Shown one piece after another: positions 24,101-36,863 of a DNA stretch of 64,000 bases; within the stretch, counting starts at the first letter, position 1; the number at the start of each line of letters is the position of its first letter. The position numbers and the translations under genes are program-made. This stretch comes from Taenia hydatigena. Taxonomy: Eukaryota > Platyhelminthes > Cestoda > Cyclophyllidea > Taeniidae. The stretch is taken from assembly GCA_036345935.2 (NCBI GenBank), contig JADWOT020000006.1:4405543-4469542 (forward strand), in the 5' to 3' direction. A model generated the notes under the pieces. That model was not told where the DNA came from. It saw only the letters and a program-made list of their open reading frames with translations, and did no database searches.

Positions 24101-25750
24101 ACAAAAGTACAGGCAGAGGCCTCTAGTCACATTTAATGTCGTAGCACTTAGAGGTCAACCGGGAAGCCGTGTGTGGAGGAGAGGAAAGGCCTCAGCCAAA
24201 TTGGTAGCAGAAGCGGATCGTGCTGCGGTGGACGAAGACTCCCTCGCCAGATTGTGAATAGCCAAAATCATCACGTCTTACTTGCATGCCCTTGAAGAAC
24301 TGACTCGCCTTCCGAGCTGAAAAGTGTCATAGCTCCCCAGTCTTCTCCAAAGATGTAAAAGGTTTAGCAGTGTAGAAGACCTATTCACAATTAGCCTATT
24401 GGTATGGCCCCTCGCACAGCAAAACTGCTAGATAAAATCCTCACATTACTCTCACATATCCTACCATTACAACCCATTAAACGCGCTTTGAGAGCTTTCT
24501 CACTACACATCAAAGGGACTAGAGACAAGCTACCCTTTAATAAGAAGCCGAAAGTGGGAACTTATTCGGTTATGTAAATGATTCCTGACTGGCTGACTGG
24601 CTGCTAGACTATGGTCTACACACAACAGTAGACCCTATTTCTATGCAAATGAATGCGTTATGCGTAATTGGATTAGTTATACGTATCAAATATTTTAGCA
24701 ACTTATTACTGAGTTCTTTGTATTACTGTGGTGACTGTGTCTTTAAGCTGTCAGGCCACCTTAAAAGTATCTATTCGCATTGCACTTTTATGGCTTGCTT
24801 GTGCACTTAGTTGAGTAGTATGCAGCTGTACTACTTCTTTAACTAGGTGTATGGCCACAAAAGCAAGACCTTGGGCCACCTGGGGCTATAAGTTATGCCA
24901 ACATTTCAAAATCAATCAAAAGCGTACGTTAATATGGAAGAAAACACCCTGAAATTAGAGAAGTAGAAATTATGTGTTTGGTAAAACCGTCTTCTTCGTG
25001 CCTGTTCCGCTCTAATGAGGCGATTAAGTTGGGAGCCCTAGATCTTGCAGTAGGTGAGTTTACGAGGTATCATTGGCTTAAGAGCAACTCTGCTAAGAAA
25101 TTTGGTTGATGAGGCGGGCTTGCCTTGGAGTTGCCTGTCACTGACGCATTGGTGTCGAGTGGATGGCAACTTTATGATGGACGTGGGTCTTAGTTACGCT
25201 GATCCTGTGCTACTCTGGCTTAATAGACATAAATTTAAACATTGTATGCACTCCTTAGCTATGGGCTTGGCAACGAACTACAAAACTTACTGTTCATCAA
25301 TTTTGTTTAGTAAGTTATGCTTCTCTCTATCGCCAGTTAAATAAGTGCTACACTTCTTTAAATTTATAAAATTCGTAAGTAGCGATGGGTTAAAAGCGTT
25401 AGCGATTCACATGAGAGATGATCTGGGCAGGAAGTATGCCTTCAATGTTGTTATATATGAAGATGATACTGCATGTACTGCCTAATTAAATGCTGCATTG
25501 ACCAGTCTGTTCCGCATCCTCGACAGATCTCTGTACTTGGAGAGCTATAGCCTAAAATTTGATTGTTTCATAGCAATACAAAGGATGGTTATTTGATTTT
25601 GAATAAAACATTAATTTTTTTGTTAAATCGCTAGGCAAAATGCCTTTTTGAAGCTCACTATTCCTAGTTAGGTGTGCTGCTAAAGAAATTGCGTGGGATT
25701 GCCTGCAGAATAATTGAAGGCCCTGACTGCTAAACATTCGCAACCACGAA
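24100..25750 (+). repeat. Module I, copy 1
   Basis: This aligns with 44660-45920. CTTACTTGCATG is identical at 24277-24288 and 44810-44821, preceded by TGTGAATAG in both. GACAGATCTCTG is identical at 25522-25533 and 45742-45753. Between these, GCAGTGTAGAAGA near 24370 has a counterpart near 44910, and ACATCAAAG near 24508 one near 45051. This copy has extra sequence at about 24850-25400, including an unrecognised 96-codon frame at 25054-25344. Confidence 0.7.
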
Positions 25751-26740
25751 AAAGAGCATACTTTTGTATGTATTCATACCTCTCCTCCCTTTTCTCCTTG
25801 TCTTCTTATCCGCCGTCCTACCGCCTTTACCTGGCTTAACTAGAACCCCACTCCTATTGCATAATACTAAACCAGACCCAGAAGAACACCCTCCTAAACT
25901 AGCAGTTGCCTTTCTCTAGCCTGCGTGTGGGATTTTTAAAACCAACTTGTCTTCATTCTCTAAACATTACAATGTGAAACACCAATTTTACTTTTTGTCT
26001 GTTTTTAACTGCAGTGTCGGAGTCCGCATCTCCTTTCGATACGCACGAATCTAGTGTATCTTTTTACACACACGCTCATGCATATGTAGAAATTTAGTGA
26101 AATTGCATAAATATAAATGGTCTGGAGGGAAGGCCAGCCTTCCTGTCTCCCACTTTTTAAGCTCATATGGTTGTTTTATTCCACTCCTTTTTCTCCTCCT
26201 CCTTCCTCCCTTCCTCTTCTTTCCACTCAGTCATTCCCCTTTAATAATGATGTTTAGTTTTCCTCAAGCGTAGGCTCATACTCTGTAGTCCTTTATTTTA
26301 CAGACTTTTACTCGCCTTTACCATACTAAGCAACTTCTGAGAAACAGATGGGCATTTTCATAGGACTCTCGACCATTCAATCAAGTTCGTTCAAGAGTTA
26401 ATTTAGGCTAGCCTGTCCTACAGCCAATCCAGGAATGTAACGAATGTCAAAAGGCAGTGAACCTAGCCGCGTTGTATGGCATATGGCATAAGTGTTGGAA
26501 ATAGGTGTGTGTAAAAGCACCTCTTCATTTGTTGCTACGTTGAAAGGACAAAGAGGTGCGTACAATTTCGCAACAAGCTGGAGCTTCAACTTTGACCTTA
26601 AGCGGACGTATTTGACCAAACTGTCCTCAAAAGCGAGTTCTCTATATCTAACCTTTTCAAAGGCATTTGCGAGTTTACCGCGAAGTAAATGTAAAACAGG
26701 GTCTCGGAATTTGTTATGGTTGTGATGCTATCCTCATTCA
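25750..26740 (+). repeat. Module K, copy 2
   Basis: This is collinear with 6100-6620 and 45950-46780, and matches 1180-1800 in reverse. The 17-base anchor lies at 25901-25917. A polypyrimidine tract at about 26190-26230 and an ATNEE-type minus-strand reading at 26398-26619 are shared landmarks. That minus-strand frame also appears in other copies, but gaps and substitutions are not arranged as in a conserved protein. Confidence 0.75.
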
Positions 26741-26749
26741 CAGGACGCC

Positions 26750-27060
26750 GCAATCTTCATCACATATATCTCAACATCTGTGATTGCGAAACCATATGGA
26801 AGAGTTAAGCAAACGTTCAAAGCATTACATTGGGTGCCTTGTTCGCCACAATCAGTGTTCACGCCAGTACTGTATATTTATAAGAAATTTATTTAAGCCG
26901 TGGATTGAAAAATATTTCAGGGCATTTACTATGGAGCAGGCGCCTAGTTCGAAAGCATAACGCAGAATGCCGCACTAACCACCACAAAGGCAGGCATTTT
27001 TATTGACTGCAATAACTTTCCAACCACTGGAGATTTAAAGTCTTCCACTTAAATAGACTG
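26750..27060 (+). repeat. Module L, copy 2
   Basis: This matches 6700-6990 closely: GAAGAGTTAA near 26810, AAAGCATAACGCAGA near 26954, GGCATTTTTATTGACTGCA near 26993 and GATTTAAAG at 27030-27038. A third copy lies at 47850-48080. Confidence 0.7.
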
Positions 27061-27339
27061 CAGAGGAAAAATTCTAAATCCTAACACTTACTGAATGTTT
27101 AGCTAAATAAAGCGCGAAATCGGCTCAAACGATAAAATTGCGACGTATTATCATGTTCTGTTAGCATTCTCTACAACTGACATTTTGGAAAGGTAGTCTC
27201 AGCAGGCCGGCAGTCTGTAAAGACTATTAACAGAGGTGCTGCAAATGCCACCTACCTTCGAAAAATGCCCCAGCCCCAAGCTCCGCAAGAATTCCAGGAT
27301 CAACTGAAGTGAGCGACACTTACCGGGGCCGTGATTTAT

Positions 27340-27660
27340 CTAGTAAAGCTTGCTAGCTACAGAGCCGTCTGTGGTACCTGTTCAAGGATGTCAACTGAAT
27401 AAATGCACAATACCTCCTCCACTTCTCTACCAAATGGATAGAACTTATATAAATAGATACATGCATGGGTAGACTGCTGCTAGGCCAGCGTTCTTCCAAC
27501 TGGCAAAGGGCATACGAGCTATGCAGCTGCGGTCAGCTATCTTCTCAATTGCACTCAGATTTAATGGAAGGAGCGGATGTTTGTTAGGTTTTTCTAAAGG
27601 CACCTACCACATGATGATGGTTGACGCAGGGTTTGAGCAAGCGGAGCACCAGAGACGATG
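27340..27660 (+). repeat. Traces of module M and of the 52 kb region
   Basis: CACTTCTCTACCA..TGGA near 27419 resembles the M copy near 49200 and the end of H near 22740. At 27618-27652, GTTGACGCAGG followed by GAGCAAGCGGAGCACCA resembles 52022-52060. These are short, diverged matches and may be residues of larger lost modules. Confidence 0.35.
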
Positions 27661-28380
27661 TTCTGATCGCTTACCAAACCCTTTGTTTTGCTCACGCAGG
27701 CACTTAAGACTCCGCCATTGTACTTCCGCTGAATGCCATTGCTTCCATCCTATCCCATTCGACATTTGCATCTTCTGTACGTCGGTAACGCACTTTCTGT
27801 TTTAGTGTAATGACTTCTTTTGTTCTCAAGGAGGACTCTAGGGGCTGTACAAACCCTGCTTGTTATGTATTGATGAGGGTACTTAGAGTGAAAGCATGAG
27901 GCTGGTCATACTTGAGGAATTGTGTTCGATGCTGCTAAATTTGCTTATTTTCCTCTGATGTAAAGATATGTAAGGCGAATTGAAGAGGGTATGGTGGAAT
28001 CTTCCTCTCTTCTAATCTGAAATGCAAATCTTTCCACAAACAATTTCTGAAGTTGTATGGGGCACGAAGCCTTGCACAGTGTTCTAAGAATGAGAAGTAG
28101 CCCAGCCCATTGTTGACCATTCCTCCACTCTAGGTCCCTTCTTATACGGAACAGTTTCTCTGTCAAAATTTTTTGACTCTGTAAAGCAAATGTAATTCAG
28201 TTCTGAATAGAGGGTTTATGGCAACGACAAATGGATCAGCAGATCGACAATCCCGCACACACTCGAAACATACACATTTTTGGGGCCAAAGCAGTAGGAT
28301 CTTCAAACGTGCAAGATGGCTGATTCGGTGCCAAATGGTGGCTGGTTAGATATTGTAATGAACTCAAGTCTTGAGGCGCT
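27660..28380. other. Unassigned non-coding stretch
   Basis: No gene or clear repeat is visible. Frames of 60 to 95 codons occur on both strands without family features. Two minus-strand frames overlap at 27935-28166 in different phases, as expected from chance. Confidence 0.35.
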
Positions 28381-30220
28381 ATCTCCTCCTGTCATTCAAA
28401 ATATCAATTAAACATAAGATGGACAAGGAGAACGAAGTAGCAAACCCTCAAGCTCACTGTCTCCCATCTTTTATTTTATCTGCTTTGCATCTTCCGTGGT
28501 CTTCCTTTTCCACTTGCAGCAGATGACAACAATCTTCTCCACTATCCGCGCCAAAGATGACTAGAAGTACTAGACATATTAATCCCTTCTTTTTATCGCA
28601 TTTAGAGTGTGCGAATCTTCTCGGACTAGGTACGTGCATCACTAAATAAATGTGTAACCAAAATCAACATTCTGATTGCTTACTAGTGCTAGAAACTTGG
28701 ATCGATTTCACTCATTTGATGGCATTAGAATGGGATCAGGAAAAAAAGATGGGCTAACAAAAAATTGATCACGAATTCTCGGAATGGGAAGCTTAAAATT
28801 GCCATTAGCCATCCAACCTAAGCACTGTCACTTTTAAGAAGGTGAATTGGGTGATGCAGTATCTGATGTAGTAATGACAGTAAAGGTGTACCAGTCATCA
28901 AAATACTTAATAAGAAGGTAGCGAGACGAGACTAACTCCCTAACCACATAACTTGCTGGACGGTCAGAAATTAAGAGAGCCAGTACTTGGGGCAGTGTTT
29001 GTAGGGGTCTTCCAAATAGACCTTAGTTTTCTTTTGAACTTCTTGATCATCTGTACTTTCGGCAATCTGATCCACCTTTATGCCGGTAATAGACCTAATT
29101 TCAAATGGTTTTGGTGTCTGGGAGGAGACATTCAGATGGAAGCAAGCGCCATCTAAAGAGTACTACCTCAGTGATTAAGTGGAGGGGAAAAAGATGAGCA
29201 CTGTGAGGGACACATCACCTGAAGGATTAGCCACTCACCTTTTCATCCTAATAATGATAGGGTGCATTGAAGGATTATGAAGTGAGAAGGTCCTTAACTG
29301 ACAACTCTGCGGTTGAACAAGACTTCGGAAGAGACCTCAACTCAAGCGTATGTCACTCCAATTTCCAATGCAGCATTGATCGCAAAATGAAGGTGAATGT
29401 GAATTTAGCCAACCGATTGGCGAGACCGCATCAATTTACCGAGCTACCGACACGCATCAGAAGCATGATAGTGGTGTGGACGATGCGCTGAGAGTCTGGT
29501 GTCTCGCTGGGTTTAAATGAACTTGTGCTCATTACCTCTCACTTTGACTGTCTCCAATGAAGTTGACGTGCACGAAGAGGTGTAGCCCGTGTTGAGCTTT
29601 CTCGCTCTCTTCTTTTCGCGTCGTGCGAATCAGGACTTCGGTCGGTATTTAAATAAACTCAAAGACCTGCTACTATCGCCTTGATTGACCTGTTTGCGAT
29701 CAGAGTTCACTCATTTGTAGTTCCTTGACCATTTCGGCATACGCCCTCAACGCCTTGGTAGAGTACTGTTAGAACCACTCCTGTCATGGTGGTCAGACTA
29801 TGCCATAGTGTTTAGATTGCTCACCCCCAAAATTCCTTTTGCTCTGACATTTTTAGCTGCCATTGATGAGATAATTTATTCGTGCAATCCTTGTCAAAGT
29901 ATCAACTGGCCTTAAAGGAAATTGACTGGGTGCTAAGTAAAAGCAAAGTTCATTTGCTAAAAACTTTTAATGTTGCAAAGGCATAATTCTAACATGCAGA
30001 TACGCATTTCCGTTGGGATTCTCATTCGACGATCTACTTATGGAAATAAAGTTAGAACAACTGCAAATATTGACTTGCAAATTGAAATGTACTTTTGAGC
30101 AGCTTTATGCTTATCGCCTCATGTAAATCTGCAGCTATTTCTGAGGCATTTAATTGAGTTAATCAAGGTAGGTAATTGCCTGATAGAAGAAGAAGAAGAA
30201 TCAAAGTACATTTATCTGTG
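28380..30220 (+). repeat. Module X, copy 1
   Basis: This aligns with 54380-56220. CCATCTTTTATT near 28464 recurs near 54423, and CAATCTTCTCCA near 28529 recurs near 54490. AGAAGGTCCTTAACTGA is identical at 29285-29301 and 55430-55446, offset 26,145. The end matches through GTAGGTAAT near 30170 and 56200. Frames at 28953-29156 and 29267-29491 are not shared between copies. Confidence 0.7.
30185..30200. repeat. AGA microsatellite
   Basis: Five AGA units plus one base lie at the end of X copy 1. The matching place in copy 2, near 56216-56226, holds only AGAAGAAG, so the tract length differs between copies. Confidence 0.8.
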
Positions 30221-30639
30221 GGGAAATGATTGAGAAGCTACAGCTGAATCCCCACAGACTGCCTCAGACGATGTCTGCTCGAACTGAGCTAGCACAATTG
30301 GCATGATCAAGGGGTAAATAAACTGCCCTCACTACTTGTGTAAGAATCCATTTGGGTTGGATAATAGTTGCTTATATTATCGTGTAAATTTGGGTCCGCC
30401 TTAAATTTGGGATTATCCTAACTATTGACTTCCGAATGCAGACTCAGTCCACACGAACTGTTGAACGGAAATAGCCAAATGCATTGCATTTGCAAAGACT
30501 GTCTAGTGTTTACCATGATCAATAGAGCAGTTAGTGTCACTAAATACCAGGACTCAGTTGTCATCTGTATCGAATGGGGAAGGAAATTATGGGAGCCTAC
30601 CAAGCACCTGTGCGTCAAATCCCACAAATCAAAGGCTTT

Positions 30640-31620
30640 AGGGCATGAGCTTGAAAGTTCTCCTTATCGTTCTTCACTTCTTTTGCTGCACATCTTTAAG
30701 ACTAGTCGTAATCTTTGGGCACCTTACCGACTGGCAGACAGGCAAATGCGTGTTAAACATTGGCTATGCTATTGTAAAATTGGGATGTACCAATGAATGC
30801 ATTGCCTTCCACTTTTGGGGTCCGTACTGTTTCACCTCTGAAAGGGTTGATTCTTCCATCATGGATGGTAATGCACTGGAGACGAATGCTGGCTTACCGA
30901 AAGCCATCAACACGGTCGCAACATGGATTCCCTTAAATCGCTACAGCTTGATTCACTTCGAGGTGGTCCGTGAAGATATTTAATTTTACTAAGGACATTG
31001 TCGGATCTCTTGAATAGGTCAGTGGGAAGAAAGACTGACCTTCATTCTCACAAGACCAGAGAAGGCAAGCCCTCAAACCAGATTTTAAGGAGGAGCGGAG
31101 AAACTGTTGCACCTCATCGCTGTTCTCGCCTTTACTTCCCACATTCCCCGATGGCAATTCGCCAAGCGATGTTGAGTAGATGAGTGCCGATTGCCTTAGG
31201 GATTAAAATTTTATAAGGCTCGTGAATTCTCTTGCTGCTACTTCGTAAGTTATTAGAATCCTTCATAGCAGTCTGTTTTGCTTGTCAAGGAAGGCATTTC
31301 AACATTCGAGATTACTGCATTTTGAGGCTACTTCTGTGCTCTGTCAGTTACTGAAATCACGATGAAGATGTTTGTGATTGCATGCAGAGAATTCTTGGCA
31401 AATCCTGACCTCTTTTGCTTTCTCGGTTACTTTTCTTTCCAAACAATCCATGTACCATTAAAGGTAAAAGAACTCGATAGTGCAGACATAAACTTAGGCT
31501 TTCCAAGAGCCATCAAACCAATCACGAGTAGGTTCCTTTATTTGCTAAAATACTTAATACACCTCGTAGGTCCATGGGACAATCCCAACAATAGGCTTAG
31601 TACTTATCCCTAGTCAGATG
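30640..31620 (+). repeat. Module Y: local duplication with open frames
   Basis: Positions about 30800-30965 resemble 31390-31570: both read CCAAAAGCCATCAA-like words then a stretch translated as A.LIHFE/YLIHLV. Positions 30980-31270 also resemble 53930-54200 (CTTCCCACATT at 31135 and 54054). Frames of 112 codons (30645-30983, with a hydrophobic N terminus that could pass for a signal peptide) and 83 codons (31362-31613) are open. No domain is recognised, and coding is unproven. Confidence 0.45.
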
Positions 31621-32160
31621 CTTTAGATGAATTATTAATGAAAGAGTTGATCAGAGTCTAGCAGTTACTCTATTAAGCCCTTTTTAACGGCTAGAAATCC
31701 AAGGAAGAGGTGAGACTAATTTTAGTGAAGCGCGTTTTAACATGTGATATGCAATGAAACAGCAGCAGTTCTGCATCAACTTTTGATGTTTTTTACAGAG
31801 GACAAATGCGTTATATGTGCCATGTGATGTGATGACATCGTAGAATCTGGAGACATTCCTAAAGACGATAGATGTTGTAATGCTTAGACTGAACGTGTAG
31901 TTCTGACGGAGAAGGGCTGCTGGGCCAATGGCATAACTCACAGGCCCTGCCGTCCATCAGAAGTGCAATCAGCGGAGCCCCAACTTAAGCACCTAATCAA
32001 AGTATAATGGTCATTCCTTCTAGTAGAGTTAATTTGAAGTGGAACTCGGGAAAGCTGCAAAACATCATAATCATAATGCGGTGCGATTACATGCTGTTCT
32101 GCGATTTCCATGGTTGGGTGCATCGACATTAGCCGAGGCAACTGTTATCACTCCACTTGT
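31620..32160. other. Unassigned non-coding stretch
   Basis: I see no repeat partner in the window and no recognisable gene. Minus-strand frames of 67 and 85 codons lack features of a family. Confidence 0.35.
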
Positions 32161-35100
32161 TCCAACAAATTAAGTTTCATAAGGCTACAGAGCTCTTTGG
32201 CTGATTTAATGCTGTGCTTAAAGGCAAAATTTTAAATGTGATGTTTTTTGTGCGGAATGTAGTCAGAGCGCCTATTCATTGTCAAAGTTGTCAATGGCGT
32301 GACACGAGGATCCAAAATCTAGGCTTTTATACACCATGGCTAAACACCTTTGCATGTTTTACAATTTGCGTTGGCGATTGAAAAATCGTTCCGTGACTTG
32401 ATTAAACTAATTAGAAATTTACCTCTTCTACTGACTCTTCCGACATAAAATCAAACGCTATTATTTACACTGTCTGGAGGCACGAATTCCATGCCCTAAA
32501 AGAGCCCTAAGGTGCGCATAAAGTTTTACCAGTAACAAGCTTTGTGTCGTTTTAGGCTTGCTTAATTAGGTAGAATCCCTGAATTAGGGTGTCCTTTGAG
32601 CCTAGAACAGGTTTGCTTGAGTGTTTTATCGCCAAGAATGATTGAACAATGCTAGACAATGAGCGGAACATTCAAGTGGTGCGAAGTCAAGTAAGTTTTC
32701 ACTCTTGTTCAACAGGAAGATAAGGGTCTGTAGTGAGTACCTCAAAGCACCTCGTGCTGTCGTTCTTACGAACAACTTTGCCGCTAAATGCAGCACTGAT
32801 CGGCACTTCAGGATGTTTTATCGGGACAAGATGAAAGTTGAAGTTGGAGCAGCATCGTCTATTCTCCATCCTTCAACCTCAAAGTACCAATCGACCCACA
32901 GGAGGGACTTCCAACGCCAATGAAGTATCAGGCAGGTGATGTGCGGTGTGAAGTATGCAGTTTGGAGGCATTAGACGCAAATCGCGAGCTACGAAGTGTT
33001 GTTGAGTGCCACTTTACACGACAAAGAAGGGGCTTTTCCTCCACAGTCGCATTTATTGATCCCACCTTTTGCTTCAAAAGACTCAGTTTTCCTGTATGGG
33101 CACGTTTCCATTAACGTGCGAAATAATGGGATGCGAAACCAATTGAGGGTTGCACTCCGAACACGTAAATACTCTTGTTTAGTAGCTTCTATCAATTCCC
33201 TTCCCACTTACTGCAGATTTAGGGCATCTGTTTCTCCACTCACGCTATCCGTGGCAGCAATATCTTGGCAGTGACACGAACCCAGTCCATCGTGATCGGC
33301 ATTCAAAGGTCTTCGTGAGTATGACGCATCTATCTTTAGGTGGTTTATTATCAGAATTGAACAACTGCGCGGCAAGTCGGTGTGGCGTGTTGTTGAGCTT
33401 CTGCACACTGTGTGGCGACCCTCTTCGAACGCAGCACAACAGCTTGGTCTAGGGACCTCTCCTCCTGTGTCCTACATCTGTTAGGCGTCCAATGTAAATG
33501 ATCCTAGTAAATGAGATGAACCTGATTTGCATTCAATAGACTTGGCTGCATTTTCGAAACATGAGGACTCAACGATACAGAGAGATACTAGAGATCACAA
33601 AGTGCATTGATATATATAATTGACATTGGTATATCCACACTTATTACTTACCACTTGCTAATTGTCCTCCCTATGAACTATGGCAAGTCATTGCTTCCGT
33701 CGGTAAAGCAACAGGATACTTTCATGTTTTCCTAGATTTAGACTATGCATGACATTGAGCACCCAGTGCCATAACTGCAGACGGAAATGGTAGCCCACTT
33801 CCCGTATCTGGTTGAATGTGCTCGCTTAAAATACGCATTGCCTGTCAAACGCCGGAAATCCATTTCCCTTCCTTCCAGTGGTAAACATGCACTAGAGATC
33901 ACCCTAATTTGTGTGGCATCCTTTTGCAAAATGTCTAAGGCATGATTATGGATGTGGTTTTCACAAGTCCCTAAAGAGATATTTTTACAAGCCTTCTTTT
34001 TTGTTACATGAGGCATCGGTTTTTTAGTAAGAACGTTGTTCATTCTTCGAAACAAGCACTCCTCTCAACATGCATATGCTATTTGAAAATTTTAAATTAC
34101 TTAAAATTGTTTACCGTAGAATTTGACAATCTGGTACTAGAGATTACTTGCCTGTGCTACGCTTCCTAAATAGCATGTCACGACTCTCCATCTGCTAATG
34201 TCAGCATGTAAAGCTTTAGCAGGGAAGCCTTATTTGGTGCTGGCCAAATCTGATCAGTTGATGATCCCGCCTTTAAGAATGGGCTCATAGAGCAGCACGT
34301 CTCAAAGATGTCGATGGCGAAACATGACAAGTCATAGCCCAAGACGTGAATTGAGATTTCAGACTTCCATTTCTCACTTCCTAATTCAGCGCACGTTCTG
34401 CTCAATTTTAAGAGGAGGAGAACCCATTCAGTGACGAAAAACAAATTTGCGTTGGCCAGGATCTGTGATTGGGTCAATGATGAGGCGACGATGGCGAGAT
34501 GCACTGCCGATGGTGGGTAGATTTTTGGTTGAGTGGACAGTCACTTCATCTTGAAAGGGCTCCCAGTCTTTTCAGAGACTCTCTTCTGCCTGCATGTGAT
34601 CACATGATTGTATGGAAGGAGTATTTGAGGGACTCATGAGCGATGCCTCTACACCAGGTTTGAGTCGAAGTTTGCCTAAGATGCAAGGTAAACTTGTGCA
34701 ATTTTAGCTAAGTATCGGCCAACAAAAGCGCCTTGGTTCGCTCTAAGTTGCATTTCACCTGCTGCGTATCTAGACAGTTTGAATGGCTACTAGGATTGAA
34801 CACCTGTATGAATTTTTGAAATGACCAGGTTATAGTTTGCTATTTGTGGGTAGTCAGCTCAAAAGATAAGTGATACAGGGACAGTAATTATTGCCGTCCT
34901 TCCGTTAGGTCATGGAATGGAATCAGCAGGGAGGCATTGCGTCGAGCTACGTAAAATGCACAAAGTTTGCTGCGTTCTGACTCCTTCCAATTTTGCAGTG
35001 CTATCATTTATTGCATGGATATCATTCAAGAAGAATTCCTGGAGTCATGTGAACTGTGGAAAAGTTTGTTTACTGGAATCCTTTGACTCAGAGTGATAAT

Positions 35101-36000
35101 TGTTGAACATCCTCGTTGGTTGGAAATTGTGATGCCTCATTAACATTTATGGATAGACTAGAACTTGGATGGTGCCTTTATATTTCAAAATCGGCATTCG
35201 CACAACCACCGACTGTTGAACAAATGTTCTTGTAAGACGTGCACAGGTGTAGCTAGGAAAAAAGGTGAAGTCGTAGCTGAAGATTTTCTGGACCCTCACA
35301 CAGCCATTCACGAGTAGTTGCTTTATTCCGTGCAGCCACTCTCCCAACAGAGGTTAAAGCACAAGGCGTAAATTTGATGGGCTGAGAGTAAAAGGGGCAT
35401 TGAATTTCCCATGGATGAGACATGTTTGCCCTGATCTCACCAAATACAACACTGCGACTGCACAAGACCCGAGGTTACAAGGCGACTCATGTGTACGATA
35501 TGTCCTCCACGGAGTGTCAAGTGCAATAAATTGCATGAAAAGCTTTCCGCAATTTTTTTTAGCATAGTGCGTTAAAATTTAATGTGACTTTGAGATATTT
35601 CCATCTAGTGCTTGCAAGAAATTGCAAGTCGTGCATGCCAGCTGGTAGAGGGAGTCCGGTTACTTGCATGGTTGCACATTATTTTGAACAGCAATATGCT
35701 TATCTGTTTATTCATACTTTACGATCCATCAATGGATTATTCATTTGAAGCCTCAAAGGCGTGACTAAAAATTGACTAGAGTACAATGCGCTGTGCTAAA
35801 TTAATAGGCATCTCCTCTTTAAACCTGTCTTGCGAAACCCATTCTTCATCTGGATTAAAAGTCTAGCAAGGCAAAGTTCCCACAAAAGCGGTAAATCTGA
35901 AGTAGTTCAAGACTTTTTCATCTGCCGTTAGGAAGACTTGATCCAATGCTACTTACAAACAAATTCAGTAGCTTGCACCACGACTGCGAAGCAAAGTCGA
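32160..36000 (+). repeat. Module P, copy 2
   Basis: This pairs with 7200-11500. Anchors are TCCAACAAATTA at 32160 (7204 in copy 1), the 20-base match at 32300-32319, GGCAAGTCATTGCTTC at 33683, ACTCCTCTCAACA near 34048, GTTGATGATC near 34257, TTTGAATGGCTAC near 34781 and AAGTCGAATTATTTA at 35995-36009. Compared with copy 1 it lacks the 10262-10630 segment and has about 68 extra bases at 33611-33678. Confidence 0.8.
33611..33678. other. Copy-specific short insertion in module P
   Basis: In copy 1 the words CACAAAGCAC and TGGCAAGTCATTGCTTC lie about 20 bases apart (8760-8800). Here some 68 AT-rich bases stand between their counterparts, starting with TATATATA. No terminal repeat is obvious. It may be an insertion here or a loss in copy 1. 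Confidence 0.45.
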
Positions 36001-36863
36001 ATTATTTAAGAAGTGGTAAGTCCGAAAATAGGATAAATATATACTGATTCAATTTGAATGCATGATGAAGTGGGAACCTTACTCGGGCTATTAGGGGTTG
36101 TGCAAACAATGATATGGTGATACATACGTACTGCAGAAAATTGGTTTTTGTGTTGATTTTTTCATTCACTGACAGTGTTTTTGCCGATTAATTTTCCGAA
36201 CTTTTCAAGCCAGATTACGACCTAACTCTTGTTTTGGATGATCCGCATATAATCTGAGATGCAACTGATGTGGCTAGTCTATTTTGCCCTCGGTCCAATG
36301 ACAAAGCGGAATCCTTCCAACAATGTGCTACATCCCAAGCAAGTCAATAGCTGATGACATCAAGGAAGAGAAACTTTAATTTACTTTGCACTCATGCAAA
36401 GATCACTACAGTCTTCAATGTACGAGACCATGGTCAATTTTAAGCGATCTTTTCGTCTTAATTACTACATTTATCCAGTGATTTAGCCACTAAACTTTGT
36501 GAGAAAATTAATTAGTTTTACATCAATTTGACCTTAAATCACACCACACGCTGTACGCGATTAAGTGACCCTATTTTCCTGTAATCACTCAAGGGAAATC
36601 AACCAATTCGTGGGATAGTTAGTACACGGTCTAATTGAAGCTAACAGGGGAAAATGTCTTACCGCAAACAATAAATAAAACATTGTTTAATCCAAGCTAC
36701 TTTCGTGTGAAGGGAGAAGTACATCTTAGGCCGCACTGCTCAGTCCCGTATTGGCACACTACTGTCCCAAATAGTGTAGGCGCTAGCAACCCACCATATT
36801 GCCATGGTAATCGAACCACCCTCAGAGCAATCACCTCGTCACGAAGACATCCGCTCAGAACCC

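Noticed and set aside
25440..25600. A reading YEDDTA in frame with LNAALTSL, recalling the YxDD box of reverse transcriptases
   Set aside because: The frame has a stop soon after the motif, no other reverse-transcriptase motif lies at the expected distances, and the matching position in the second I copy (45660-45750) does not read YxDD.
30645..30983. 112-codon frame as a secreted or membrane protein
   Set aside because: Only a hydrophobic N terminus supports this. Upstream and overlapping frames are equally open, and no family or splice structure is seen.
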